Positions 54,468 through 64,000 are shown, counted from the stretch's first letter. The stretch: DNA of 64,000 bases from Candidatus Peribacteria bacterium RIFCSPHIGHO2_01_FULL_51_35 (GCA_001787535.1 MFXP01000002.1:22564-86563), one strand, 5' to 3'. Notes: a model not told the origin generated them from the letters alone. Translations and numbers: made by a program.

Positions 54468-57400
54468 TCAGAAGCTGAACATGGGCAACCAGATTTTTCC
54501 CCAATGCTTTGTGGCAGCGGGTCCGCCCGGCGGCTCGCCGAAATCCCAGTTCGTGTTGCGGCCGCTGTCCGTGCATTCCTCGGCAACATCCGAACACACA
54601 AGTGCATCTCCTCCGCTCGCGTCACTGTCGAGCACATCGAGAAAATCGATGGTTTGGGAACCGCCGTCCCCATCGAGGAGGAGGTTGCTTGCAGAACCCG
54701 TCTTCGTCGTCCGCAGGCTCATGAGGTTGGATGCTGCGCCTCTCAATGTCAGAGCGCCCGAAATGCTCTGGCGAGACGTATGATCGAACGTGAGCGTCTG
54801 TGCTGATGTCACGGTCTTCGTAAAATTATGGAAGACGGTCGAACCGGAAATCGTCTGATCGCCGCCATCGAGCGTGAAGGTGCCGCTGCGTTTCGTGAAA
54901 TCGCCGTAGAGGGCTGCCGAACCGGAGAGTGTGACGTTGTAGTTGCCGGCGGAGGCATCCAGCGCTGCGCTATAGATGTTCAAATTGCCATTCACGTCGA
55001 GGTTGGACCCGAGGACATAGACCCCGGATCCGGTCGATTTGCCGCCGTTGTAAAGAGCATTGATTTCCGAAGCAGTGAGCGCGCGGTTGTAGATGCGGAT
55101 GTCATCAATTTTTCCATCGTGCCTGTCAGGGAGCGTTGTTGTATCTTCTTTGTACGTTCCGAAGAACAAATCCATGTCACCTGTCGTCACGATAGTTCCC
55201 GTCTTGGGGGTGGACGCGGCCAGCGCTCCATCTATATAGATAGATTGCGTCACACCGTCGTAGACGCCCGCTACGTGGTGCCATGCGCCATCCGTATAGA
55301 AGTTACTGTCGTTCGGGCCTAAAGCGGTCAAACCGCCGGTCGTTTCAACGATGAAGGTCAGCCCCTGGGGGTTATCTGCGGCAAAATCTCGCAGCAATAA
55401 TGCCCATTGGACCGTGCTCGAGGTATTCGGCTTGCTGATGAAGTAGTTATTATCCTCATCCGTTTGCGTGTCGGCGGTGAACCACGTTGCAACTGTAATC
55501 CCCGGTCTTGTAAAGTTAAACACACTGCTGTTCGTCACTCGCACGTGCTCGTCCACTCCGTCGAAATCAAGAGAACTTGGATCGTAAAATTGGACTCGCG
55601 GCGGGACGGACGCGGACCAATCCGTGCCCACCTCTAGGTTCGTGGACACACCGTGATTGCCGTATTGGGAACTATCCTTCGCGGCTGTGGCTCCGCGTCC
55701 CTCGTCGAACTTCCAATAGCCGATGAGGCCGTTGTCGAGCGTCAGGTTCTGCGTTGCGTTCGTGCCGAGGCTGAGGGTCTCTGATGTCATCCTGCTGTTC
55801 AGGAGGATTCCCGTGGAGGTTGTAAGCGTGCCGGTGCGTGCGATCAGCGAGCCGGAAACGACGAGTCCGTTCGTGCCAAGAACAAGGGAACCGGAGACGG
55901 AGAGATCGTGCGTCTTGATGCGCGCTCCGGGTGTGTACGTGTCACCCACCCAGACCCAGAGTTCTTTGTTCAACCCGAGTGTGACGATATTGGAGGCCTC
56001 CAGGGAGTAGATTGCCGAGAGATCGTCGTCGCCCGTGCCGTCCGAGGTATTCAGGTGGGTACTCGTGATCGTGTATGCACCGCTCTCCGAGCGGGCGATG
56101 AGGTGGTCTTGGTAGATGGTCATCCCCGTCATGTTGTTGCCTTGCCCCAGCGACACGAGGACGCCATCCTCTGTTTCGTCATTGAGGAAGAGCGTGAGGA
56201 CCGCTCCTGTCTGCTGATTGATAGAGAACGTGTACATGCCGCCCGCATCCGTATCGTCCGACGTGGTAACGGCTGCCCCATCGATGGAGAGTGCGACCGT
56301 GATGTTCGCGCCGATGACGGACGTGCCTTCATCACTGTAGACAGTGCCTGTGATGGTTGTTTGCGGACCCGTGGCCGTCGTCAAACTGGGATAGGTACAC
56401 ACTGCTGTGGCGCAGTCATTGGCACCGTCGTTATCCTGCTCGCGAAATATTCCGGTATCCATGCCAACGCTGCTGATCACAGGCTCATAGAGGCGGAAAT
56501 AGTAGGTCGTGGTCAATCCAACGTCCTCCGCCTTCAGTGGAAAGTCGATCTCCACCACCTTCGTCTCGAAATGATCGAAATCAAGGTCTGCCGCGGCGTC
56601 CTTGTCGGAGACGTAGAATACTGCCGGCCCTGTTTGGTCTGTCCCCGTAAGACTCGATGTGGTGCTGGTATTGCCGTCGGTGCAAGCGGTGCAGGTTTCG
56701 GCTGCGGTCGCATAGCGCCACACCGCAGAGGTTTCGCCCGTGTCCCCAACATCCACCCAGGTGCAGGTCGCCTCCCCGCCGGCGGCATCCGGGTTGCAGC
56801 CGGACGTGTACTGCAATTTCTTCCGAATATCCAGGCCCGTTCCTCCGGCGCGCTCGGACATATTCATGCGCAGTCGAATGAATTCCTCCGAATCCACGCT
56901 CGTCGGCGTCACGTTCTCCGCGGCACCGTTGAGACCCGTGGAGGGATCGTCCACTGTTTCATCGTCGTAGAACCGCCAGTTGAGCGACCACGGGGAATAC
57001 GGAACGTAGGAGGAATGGTGCACGAGCGAAACGGTATTCGTTCTGGTCCCCTGTTCCGCGTTGACATCGAGGAGTTCCCCGATACTGACCCAGTCGGCGT
57101 CCGCGCAGCCGGTGGCATCCGAGTACGTCAGGGCACGGATGTCGTCACCGACGGTTGCCTCTATGGAGCGGCGGGTGAGGAGCATTCGATTGTTATTGCA
57201 AGAGGAGACGATGGCCATGTCCTCAACGTCATCTTCGTTGCTGATGTTCGGGTTGCCGACGTCGGCGACGACGGATGTAAATCCTCCAGCGGATGTCCAG
57301 CACTCCATATCGCTCGTGAAGACGCTCGCATCCGTCCACATGTACAATGCTCGCTGCGAGTTACGGGTCCATGCAGTCGCAGCCACGTGACCGACCGTTG

Positions 57401-59162
57401 CCTCCGCTGAAATGTCGTCTGTCCCTTCCGAAAAACCGGCTCCCGTCCAAACAAACAACTCCACGTCATTGCCGCTATCGGTTGCGACAACGGAAATATC
57501 GTCACTGAGCGGATCATTCGCCATGTCTATCCATCCATTGTACGTTTGCCCGTTGTTATTCGCAGGGCCATCCGTTTGGATGCCGCCCCAACTCGTCGTG
57601 TAGATGCTGTACCGTAAATTTGCAACGCCGTCATCAGTCACGACCGCGAGGCCTGCCCCGGTTGTTTCTTCATACGCAAGATCGAACTTCTGGGCGTTCG
57701 TGTTTGTGAGGTCATCCACGGGGTTGCTCTCGTCGTCCCACGCGGAACCCGTCCAGTGCGCCAGGAACAGGTCGTTCAAGTGATCGGAGACGCCGACGAG
57801 CATCTCGTCGCTGCGAAAATTCGTGAGGCGTTGTCCCCGAGCAACGAGGCGGACCCACTCGGGCTTTCCGTTCACGCCGACTCCCGTCATATCGATGTCA
57901 TTCGTGGTGTCCGGGGAGAACGTCGAGCCGCAGGCGGGCGACGGTGTCCAGCTCGTTCCGTCCCAGACGCAATAGTGGACATTGCCGCCGCCCGTCGTGA
58001 TGCCGCCACTCCCAAAGACGACGATTGCATCTCCCGAGAGCTGTTCGTACGCCACATCGAACCCACGCATAAGGCCTCCACTAAGCGTCAGCACCACTTT
58101 GGGCATGGTCGCACGCAGCGACCAGTCCCCTGCCGCGTTGCAGCCCCCTGTGCAGGTGAGCACGTCCATCCGGCCGGTTTCCTTTTGATGGACCGCAATG
58201 AACTCCTCACGCGTGGGAGACGCCATAACCTTCACGAAACGGATGGCTTGCCCGTCCGTTGCGACGGACAGGATCTGCGCACCCGATGTCGTCGGGTCGG
58301 TGTAGAGGCGATTATTCAGGTCGCCGGGGTTCGTGGCAGACTCGCTGTAGACCAAAATACCGCTGTTGGAAACAGCATCCACCGCAAGAAGCCAATCTTG
58401 CTCCTCCAGCACAATGGTGTCGCCCGCGGAGGAACGGAAGCGTATGGGCCCGAGTGCATGGAGGGCAGGGCTCTTGGTGGGAACCACGTAGCGATACCAT
58501 ACGTTGGCTTCCTCTCCACGAACGGGGAAATGAATCTCTTGGCCATTTGCGTTCGGGCGGAGTGTCGCACCGGTCGAAAACCCCTCGACCTGCAGAGGAA
58601 ACGGAACTGTTTCGATAAGAGTGCCGGAGAAAGGCAACGCGCCTCGAAGAGTGAAACGCATGTCGTACTGCTCCTGTGGAAACAGGCGCGTTGCCCCATT
58701 GCGGATAAGTGTGAATGCGGCATCGTTCGAAACCGCAAACATTCGTTCGAGCGACTGCGGACCACCGGGAGTATCGACGGTGAGAGTGACGACGTGGATG
58801 CCAAGGGTTTGTGCGACAAACGATGCGGTGTAATCGGCAGTATCCGAGATCGCACGATTACCGCACCGCTCGATTCTCCGGACCGTCCCCTCCTCGGACG
58901 AGAGAATGGTCGTATTGCCATCCGGTGCCCGGACATTGATGCTCAGAAGCCCGTCACAGACCGTCTCTCCGGCCTGATCGACAATGCCAATCTGGAAAGA
59001 AACCGCCTCTCCAATGCGGTAGGACGATTGCGGAACGTTGAGAGCGAGCGTCCAGAGCTCCCCTTGGGAGAGGTCCCCTCTCCACCGGTTCGCGCACCCT
59101 GCAAGAAACAGAACTGTGATAAGAACTGCCGGCTGTACCCACCGTTTCTGCGGAGAAAGCAT
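54468..59162 (-). CDS. Giant LamG-containing surface lipoprotein (about 1564 aa)
   Basis: MLSPQKRWVQPAVLITVLFLAGC lipobox; LamG-like IGYWKFDEGRGATAAKDSSQYGNHG...WHHVAGVYDGVTQSIYIDG...DDIRIYNRALTASEINALYNGG. Confidence 0.85.
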   Translation of the reverse strand: MLSPQKRWVQPAVLITVLFLAGCANRWRGDLSQGELWTLALNVPQSSYRIGEAVSFQIGIVDQAGETVCDGLLSINVRAPDGNTTILSSEEGTVRRIERCGNRAISDTADYTASFVAQTLGIHVVTLTVDTPGGPQSLERMFAVSNDAAFTLIRNGATRLFPQEQYDMRFTLRGALPFSGTLIETVPFPLQVEGFSTGATLRPNANGQEIHFPVRGEEANVWYRYVVPTKSPALHALGPIRFRSSAGDTIVLEEQDWLLAVDAVSNSGILVYSESATNPGDLNNRLYTDPTTSGAQILSVATDGQAIRFVKVMASPTREEFIAVHQKETGRMDVLTCTGGCNAAGDWSLRATMPKVVLTLSGGLMRGFDVAYEQLSGDAIVVFGSGGITTGGGNVHYCVWDGTSWTPSPACGSTFSPDTTNDIDMTGVGVNGKPEWVRLVARGQRLTNFRSDEMLVGVSDHLNDLFLAHWTGSAWDDESNPVDDLTNTNAQKFDLAYEETTGAGLAVVTDDGVANLRYSIYTTSWGGIQTDGPANNNGQTYNGWIDMANDPLSDDISVVATDSGNDVELFVWTGAGFSEGTDDISAEATVGHVAATAWTRNSQRALYMWTDASVFTSDMECWTSAGGFTSVVADVGNPNISNEDDVEDMAIVSSCNNNRMLLTRRSIEATVGDDIRALTYSDATGCADADWVSIGELLDVNAEQGTRTNTVSLVHHSSYVPYSPWSLNWRFYDDETVDDPSTGLNGAAENVTPTSVDSEEFIRLRMNMSERAGGTGLDIRKKLQYTSGCNPDAAGGEATCTWVDVGDTGETSAVWRYATAAETCTACTDGNTSTTSSLTGTDQTGPAVFYVSDKDAAADLDFDHFETKVVEIDFPLKAEDVGLTTTYYFRLYEPVISSVGMDTGIFREQDNDGANDCATAVCTYPSLTTATGPQTTITGTVYSDEGTSVIGANITVALSIDGAAVTTSDDTDAGGMYTFSINQQTGAVLTLFLNDETEDGVLVSLGQGNNMTGMTIYQDHLIARSESGAYTITSTHLNTSDGTGDDDLSAIYSLEASNIVTLGLNKELWVWVGDTYTPGARIKTHDLSVSGSLVLGTNGLVVSGSLIARTGTLTTSTGILLNSRMTSETLSLGTNATQNLTLDNGLIGYWKFDEGRGATAAKDSSQYGNHGVSTNLEVGTDWSASVPPRVQFYDPSSLDFDGVDEHVRVTNSSVFNFTRPGITVATWFTADTQTDEDNNYFISKPNTSSTVQWALLLRDFAADNPQGLTFIVETTGGLTALGPNDSNFYTDGAWHHVAGVYDGVTQSIYIDGALAASTPKTGTIVTTGDMDLFFGTYKEDTTTLPDRHDGKIDDIRIYNRALTASEINALYNGGKSTGSGVYVLGSNLDVNGNLNIYSAALDASAGNYNVTLSGSAALYGDFTKRSGTFTLDGGDQTISGSTVFHNFTKTVTSAQTLTFDHTSRQSISGALTLRGAASNLMSLRTTKTGSASNLLLDGDGGSQTIDFLDVLDSDASGGDALVCSDVAEECTDSGRNTNWDFGEPPGGPAATKHWGKIWLPMFSF

Positions 59163-59296
59163 CCTGTAAGCAGCAGCGAGAGAGGCTCGCACCCGGGAAA
59201 GATCCACGGGCGTGAGTATATCCAAAGCCGTCTGTGAATCAAAAGGATATTGGTGAGCATAGAAGCGAGCCGGAATAAATTCCGGAGACGTGTTTG

Positions 59297-59357
59297 CCGT
59301 TAGCCGCCGATTTAAATCGGCGGCTAACGGATGAAGCAAATGGCGAATTCATTCGCC
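59297..59357. repeat. 34-nt + 16-nt palindrome pair, copy 2
   Basis: CCGTTAGCCGCCGATTTAAATCGGCGGCTAACGG atgaagcaaat GGCGAATTCATTCGCC. Confidence 0.9.
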
Positions 59358-59467
59358 TCTTCGAAGCAAATTCCTCTCTATGAGGCCAATTATTCGAGTT
59401 TCAAGATTCACAGAAGTCAAGACTCCTTCCCTCCCTACCTTTTTTTGCGCCGCCTCACTGTGCCTCT

Positions 59468-60538
59468 TTACATGTCGAACGTTCCCATCAGCATGATGGT
59501 GATGCCGGAGCCCGCGCGCGATGAACCGATCTGATCGACATCGAGGTGAATCTCCGAGCCCTTGGCAAGAGAGGTATCCGAGAAGGCGTGCGTACCGGCT
59601 TCTGTCTCGGCTCCATCACTGATCTGGGGTCGTGTCGAGAAGATGGTGGTGCCTTCTTCATTGATATCGATAATCAGTGCTGCACCCGTCGGACCGACGA
59701 CTCCCTTGATCTCCACGTCATTCGCTGTGAAAGCGTACGGCAGGATGAATGTCGGACCCTTCTCCGGGCCGACAACCTGCACGCCATCCAGGAACCAGAT
59801 GAGCGCGCCTGTGATCGTGGAGATCGTGTTGTTGTTCACATTGATGGTCTTATTCTTCAGCTCCTGCGTCGCTCCGGTGCCGACGAGGGTGGTTGAGTCG
59901 TCGGGGAGCGTCCAGGTGCGGTCGGCCGTGATGTAATGGTTGAGCGTACCGGCATTGCCCTGGCCGCTGAAGAAGCTGATGTTGTTCGACGCCGCAATGC
60001 TGGAGCCGGAGAGCGTTCCGATGACGCTGAGATCGTCGCTGAATTGGAAGCGATCGAGAGTGTTGCGGAATGTCAGGGTTTCATTCGTGCCGTCGCTGCC
60101 GAAGGTGAGCACCGTGTCGGCCGCCGTCTGGTCCTGGTTCAAGGCCAGGTCTCCCTCTGTCGTCACGTCGCCGTCGACCTTGAGCGTACCGGAGCCCGTG
60201 ATGTTGCCCTGCACGTGAAGATCATCGGTGAACTCGAACCGAGCGGGAGCGAGATTCCAGAAGAGCTTCTCACTCAGCGTGCCTCCGAACCGGATCTCAA
60301 CATCCCCCGTCGAGTCGCCCTCGTCGATGATCTGGAAGGACTCCGTGTTCACGAGGAGCGTCGGCGACCAGCTGCTGGTGGCCGCAAGCGCATTCGTGCT
60401 CTGCAGCAAGATCATTGCCGCGAAGATCACAGCCAGAGCTGTCGCGGGGGCGCGGGACACGCGTCCGCTCCGGATCAGCCTTTGATTGTGCAAGGTGCGG
60501 ATCACGGCTGTGGAGGACAAGGAGAGGACTCCGTACAC
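59468..60538 (-). CDS. Secreted phage-tail-fibre-like protein
   Basis: Signal-like N-terminus; LNHYITADRTWTLPDDSTTLVGTGATQELKNKTINVNNNTI resembles phage tail repeats. Confidence 0.75.
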   Translation of the reverse strand: MYGVLSLSSTAVIRTLHNQRLIRSGRVSRAPATALAVIFAAMILLQSTNALAATSSWSPTLLVNTESFQIIDEGDSTGDVEIRFGGTLSEKLFWNLAPARFEFTDDLHVQGNITGSGTLKVDGDVTTEGDLALNQDQTAADTVLTFGSDGTNETLTFRNTLDRFQFSDDLSVIGTLSGSSIAASNNISFFSGQGNAGTLNHYITADRTWTLPDDSTTLVGTGATQELKNKTINVNNNTISTITGALIWFLDGVQVVGPEKGPTFILPYAFTANDVEIKGVVGPTGAALIIDINEEGTTIFSTRPQISDGAETEAGTHAFSDTSLAKGSEIHLDVDQIGSSRAGSGITIMLMGTFDM

Positions 60539-61068
60539 GGCTCTTCAGGAGTGCCAAGCAGACTCGCGCGAAGCGCATCCGTCTTTGGAGCACCGAGAAG
60601 GACGAGGAGGAGAAGCAAGTTGATAACGACACTCCCGATGAGAAGACCCATCGCAAAAGCGCCCCACGCGAAGCGTGCAGGCGCAGTTTCTTTGGAAACG
60701 GGAACGCTCTCTTCTTTCTTTTCGATCACTTCCGCCTTCTCACTGACCGCAACCTCCGGCACAGTCGTTCGCGAACGACGTGCCTCCGGCACCGAATGCA
60801 TCTGCATCGTCCAGGTCTGGAACTTCTCCGGGAGAGGTGTTGGTTTATCCTCCAGCGAGCGAAGGTCAGCCGGATCAAAGCGTTTCAACCATCGGTAGAA
60901 CGTACTGCGCGCGATCCCAAATGTGCGGCACGTTCTGCTGATGGACCGATGTGTTGCAAAGTCGAAAAACCACTCAAGGCGTTCTGTCACCTCATTGCGC
61001 ATGTTCTCCTGCCGCGCGCGTGCGAGGAGAGTCCGGAGATGCTCGAGGGTTGTCGGGAGCAGGGACAC
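60502..61068 (-). CDS. HTH domain (transposase-like) fused to a transmembrane segment
   Basis: HRSISRTCRTFGIARSTFYRWLKRFDPADLRSLEDK...; FAWGAFAMGLLIGSVVINLLLLLVLLG near C-terminus. Confidence 0.8.
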   Translation of the reverse strand: MSLLPTTLEHLRTLLARARQENMRNEVTERLEWFFDFATHRSISRTCRTFGIARSTFYRWLKRFDPADLRSLEDKPTPLPEKFQTWTMQMHSVPEARRSRTTVPEVAVSEKAEVIEKKEESVPVSKETAPARFAWGAFAMGLLIGSVVINLLLLLVLLGAPKTDALRASLLGTPEEPCTESSPCPPQP

Positions 61069-61301
61069 GGTTTGTTTTTGGTGTGTATGGAGCGCAACAT
61101 CTGTCGCGCAACAAATCCTATCAGTATAGCGATTTTATGCCTTTTGATCAATAGCTCCCTTCGTGCGGGGTTTGGAATGCATTGCAGCGATGCGTCGCTA
61201 CAACTGTAGCGCGACGTCTGTAGTGCCGAAAACACTTGACATATATTGCAAATATACAAGCGAATGGATGCCAGCGGTGGTTTGACATTTGGTTCTTTCC
61301 G

Positions 61302-62116
61302 TCACCAGTCGATGAACCAGAAGAAATGCCTCCTCCTCTTCACAGGTGGACTCGCGGCCCCTGCAGCAGGGTTCACCTCAACGCCGACCCAGTTCCACGC
61401 GGCGGCGCTCGTCCCGAAACCATCGAAGTTCATGGTCACGGCCGTTCCGGAGGGGGACGTGTCGGCTGCTTTGTGTGCGGAGAGGAGGGAGATTTGGAGC
61501 GCATCGTGCTCGGCATCCTCTGTGTCCGTTGATGAAGGCAAGCCCAAAGCATTCCAGTCAGTCGCACAGCCAAACCCACGCGAATTGTTCACCGTCGAGG
61601 TATAGATGGTCGGAGTGATGTTGTTTGTGGTAGAGCTGTTTTCCCCGCTCGCGCCGATGGGGTCGGACGTGTCATGGCCGGTAATAACGTATACTTTGAA
61701 AGAGATCCGCTCCGTGCCGCCTAGCCCCGCCGTGCGTGTCACGGAAACCGTCATCGATTGGCTTGTCGGCTGCAGCGCGTACCACGCGCTCGCGTGCCCG
61801 TCTTCAGCGCCTGCATCACCTTTGTCCCGCTCAACGATGTTGGTCCATGTGAGTCCGGTACTGTCGGAAACGCTGATCGTGATGTTACTACCCTGTGAGT
61901 TGTCCGCGCTCACCATGACCAGCAGCAGGGACGAGTTGGGTGGGGTAAAACTCGCCGAGACCAGCGCATTAGCATTGGGCGGGGTTCCTGTTGCCCGTGC
62001 GGGAGACGAGGCATCAATGGCGATGGCGGCCTGTGCAATCGTTGGCAGGAACAAGCTGCCAATCGTCAGTAGAAAAACGAGCGAACGCCGTACACCCATC
62101 CTCGTTGTCATCATGC
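61302..62116 (-). CDS. Secreted surface protein, start revised to MTTRMGVRRSLVFLL
   Basis: Signal peptide ...SLFLPTIAQA; beta-rich body; C-terminus PVKRRRHFFWFIDW. Confidence 0.7.
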
Positions 62117-62232
62117 CGATGCGAAACACATGCGCGATTGTCAGAATCATGTTGCTGTCGGGAGGCGCAGTATACAAGATCAACTGCTCCGGCGGAAGGC
62201 AGAAGCAGTTGACCAGTCGCCGGATCTTGTCC

Positions 62233-62322
62233 TTAATTTCCCGGCCGTACTTCAAAGCCAACCCAATTCCAGAGCGGTGCACTCGTGCCGAAAGCATCGA
62301 AGTTCATGGTCACTGCATCGGC
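62233..62322 (-). pseudogene. Remnant of a paralogue of the 61302..62116 gene (3' end)
   Basis: Reverse strand reads ADAVTMNFDAFGTSAPLWNWVGFEVRPGN*, versus TAVTMNFDGFGTSAAAWNWVGVEVNPAAG in the adjacent gene. Confidence 0.8.
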
Positions 62323-62450
62323 GCTGTGGTGCTGAAGATTTCGTGTTTCGAGCCGGGCATGAGAGAGTGGAATCGGTGCAAGGTCATCGCTCAAGGAACC
62401 CCTCTCGCGTCGCAGAGAGGAGTTCCCGAACAGAGTGTGTCGTCGCGTTC

Positions 62451-64000
62451 TTACGGTGCGGTGTACTGCACCGTCACGTCTTTCAAGACGGACGTGGATT
62501 TATTCGCCGTCGTGGAAAGCTGGGCTCTGTACTGCAGATAGCGAGCGGTGGTTCCTACCGAGTCTCCGGATGTCGGGACTGTCACATAGCTCGACCAGGT
62601 GCCATCCGGTGTGGGGGTATTCCCCGTTCGGACGCTCATGATGAGGCTCGTACCGGCAGGCAGGCTGCTTGTCCAGGTCAAAGCGCCCCAGTTCACCGAC
62701 TGTCCTCCATCGATGATGCGCGACTGGAAGGTGCCCGGGGAGACGTAGGGTGACATGCGCATCCAGTCGACCTTCAGCACGCCGTTACCGACGTCGTAGT
62801 CGCTGATGAGCGGACGCATTTGCGAGCTGATGGTCCGCGCGAACGAAGCGACCTGGCTTCCGTCCACGAAGTACACGATGGAACTGGCGTTCCATTCGAT
62901 CCGGTACAGGTGGGGACTGCCGATCAGACTGCTACTCAAGAGCGTCTGATTGTTCTGCGATCCGTTCAAGAATCTGGCGTATAGAGCATTGCCTTCTTTC
63001 GTGGTGAAAATCATCTGCCGTGTTGTACCCGAAAAGTCCGTCCCAAAGCCTATTTCCTGCCAGGGGGCTCCGGTGAAGGTCGCGACAAACTCCAGCGAGC
63101 GGTTGTTGCCGTAGGTGCCATTGGTCCCGCTCCGGGCGCCGTCGACTGTCACCGCCCCATTCGCAACCGTCGATCCGCCGCCCGCAGACCACGCAGTGCT
63201 GAACCAGCCTGCGGGGAGCGCAGTACCCTCGAATTCGGAGGCAGCTGTCGGCCGGAGGATCACTTCTCCATCCGCGGTCTGGCTCACGTAGATATTCGCG
63301 TCAAGTGTGCCGGCGGTGAAGTCCGCCGCGGTCGCATCACCGATCGATCCGCCGACCGGCAGGTTCACTGTCCACGAGAAACTCTCGGGAGTCGCATCGC
63401 TATTGCCCGCGGCATCCGCAGCCTTCACTTGGAAGGTGTGGTTGCCGTTGCCGAGTCCTGTGTAATTCTTGGGGCTCGTGCAGGACGTGAATGCGGCTCC
63501 ATCAAGAGTGCACTGGAAGGTGCTTCCGGATTCCGTGGCGCTGAAGATGAAGCTGGCAGTACCGCTTGTGCTCGGATCAGAGGGTCCGGACGTGATCGTC
63601 GTATCCGGGGCCAGGGTGTCGATTGTCCATGTTGTGCTTGCAGGTGAGGCATCGACGTTCCCTGCAGCATCGGTTGCCTTCACCTGGAAGGTGTGGCTGC
63701 CATCCGCAAGTCCCGTGTATGACTGCGGACTGACGCACGAGACGAATGCGGCCCCATCAAGGGAACACTCGAAGGTGCTGCTCCCCTCGGTCGAGGTAAA
63801 GCTGAACGAGGGATTCGGATTGTTACTGGGGTTCGATGGAGAGGCGGTGATAGTCGTATCGGGAGGAGTCGTATCCGGGATGGTGATCGTCCACGAGAAA
63901 CTCGCGGGAGTCGCATCGCTATTGCCCGCGGCATCCGCAGCCTTCACTTGGAAGGTGTGGTTGCCGTTGCCGAGTCCTGTGTAATTCTTGGGGCTCGTGC
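62451..64000 (-). CDS. Repetitive Ig-like surface protein, 5' end outside window
   Basis: Repeats of PDTTITSGPSDPS..SFIFSATESGSTFQCTLDGAAFTSCTSPKNYTGLGNGNHTFQVKAADAAGNSDATP; open to right edge. Confidence 0.85.
   Translation of the reverse strand, partial: TSPKNYTGLGNGNHTFQVKAADAAGNSDATPASFSWTITIPDTTPPDTTITASPSNPSNNPNPSFSFTSTEGSSTFECSLDGAAFVSCVSPQSYTGLADGSHTFQVKATDAAGNVDASPASTTWTIDTLAPDTTITSGPSDPSTSGTASFIFSATESGSTFQCTLDGAAFTSCTSPKNYTGLGNGNHTFQVKAADAAGNSDATPESFSWTVNLPVGGSIGDATAADFTAGTLDANIYVSQTADGEVILRPTAASEFEGTALPAGWFSTAWSAGGGSTVANGAVTVDGARSGTNGTYGNNRSLEFVATFTGAPWQEIGFGTDFSGTTRQMIFTTKEGNALYARFLNGSQNNQTLLSSSLIGSPHLYRIEWNASSIVYFVDGSQVASFARTISSQMRPLISDYDVGNGVLKVDWMRMSPYVSPGTFQSRIIDGGQSVNWGALTWTSSLPAGTSLIMSVRTGNTPTPDGTWSSYVTVPTSGDSVGTTARYLQYRAQLSTTANKSTSVLKDVTVQYTAP

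Noticed and set aside
55908-59237. Long plus-strand ORFs 55908..57410 and 57756..59237
   Set aside because: Mirror ORFs of the giant LamG protein; Arg/Gly/Val-rich antisense composition without domain motifs.
59468-61068. Intact prophage
   Set aside because: Only a tail-fibre-like motif and a transposase-like HTH; no capsid, terminase or portal genes and no linked integrase.
1-64000. Possible UGA recoding as in Gracilibacteria
   Set aside because: Clear genes end at TGA in expected places, e.g. the pterin dehydratase TGA at 8566-8568 and the tyrS ATGA overlap, so the standard code fits.
1-64000. CRISPR array
   Set aside because: Repeats seen are palindromic hairpins or protein-coding repeats; no regularly spaced direct repeats with unique spacers.

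Overview
This is a gene-dense chromosomal window of roughly 50% GC that uses the standard code. Its gene content suggests a Patescibacteria/CPR-type genome, possibly Peregrinibacteria/Peribacteria; that assignment is an inference. Recognisable housekeeping genes include ftsI/PBP, tyrS, pgk, pyk, frr, pyrH, priA, rarA, rsmH, pdxS/pdxT, gnd, a transaldolase and a transketolase, with complete tRNA-Pro(TGG), tRNA-Arg(TCT) and tRNA-Ser(GCT). Accessory content includes a Xer recombinase, a RelE/Phd-type TA pair and an HTH-Fic protein between degenerate direct repeats, and a right-hand surface-protein region (about 54.4-64 kb). The signals I find most unusual are: (1) a GIY-YIG ORF that starts 4 nt after tRNA-Arg(TCT), ends inside a truncated tRNA copy and is bounded by 34-nt direct repeats, with a second truncated copy upstream; (2) four tandem RNA-like stem-loops with covarying RGCGGYYRRG stems between pgk and the wecA-like gene; (3) several families of dispersed structured repeats (iterated-word hairpins, paired covarying hairpins, 34+16-nt palindrome pairs), one inserted in frame in purQ; (4) unannotated micro-ORFs, including a 45-aa 8-Cys protein and a 22-aa Lys/Arg-rich peptide; (5) an HTH-transmembrane protein gene overlapping a phage-tail-like secreted protein gene. 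No CRISPR array, rRNA or intact prophage was seen. All family calls were made by reading motifs; no database search was run.
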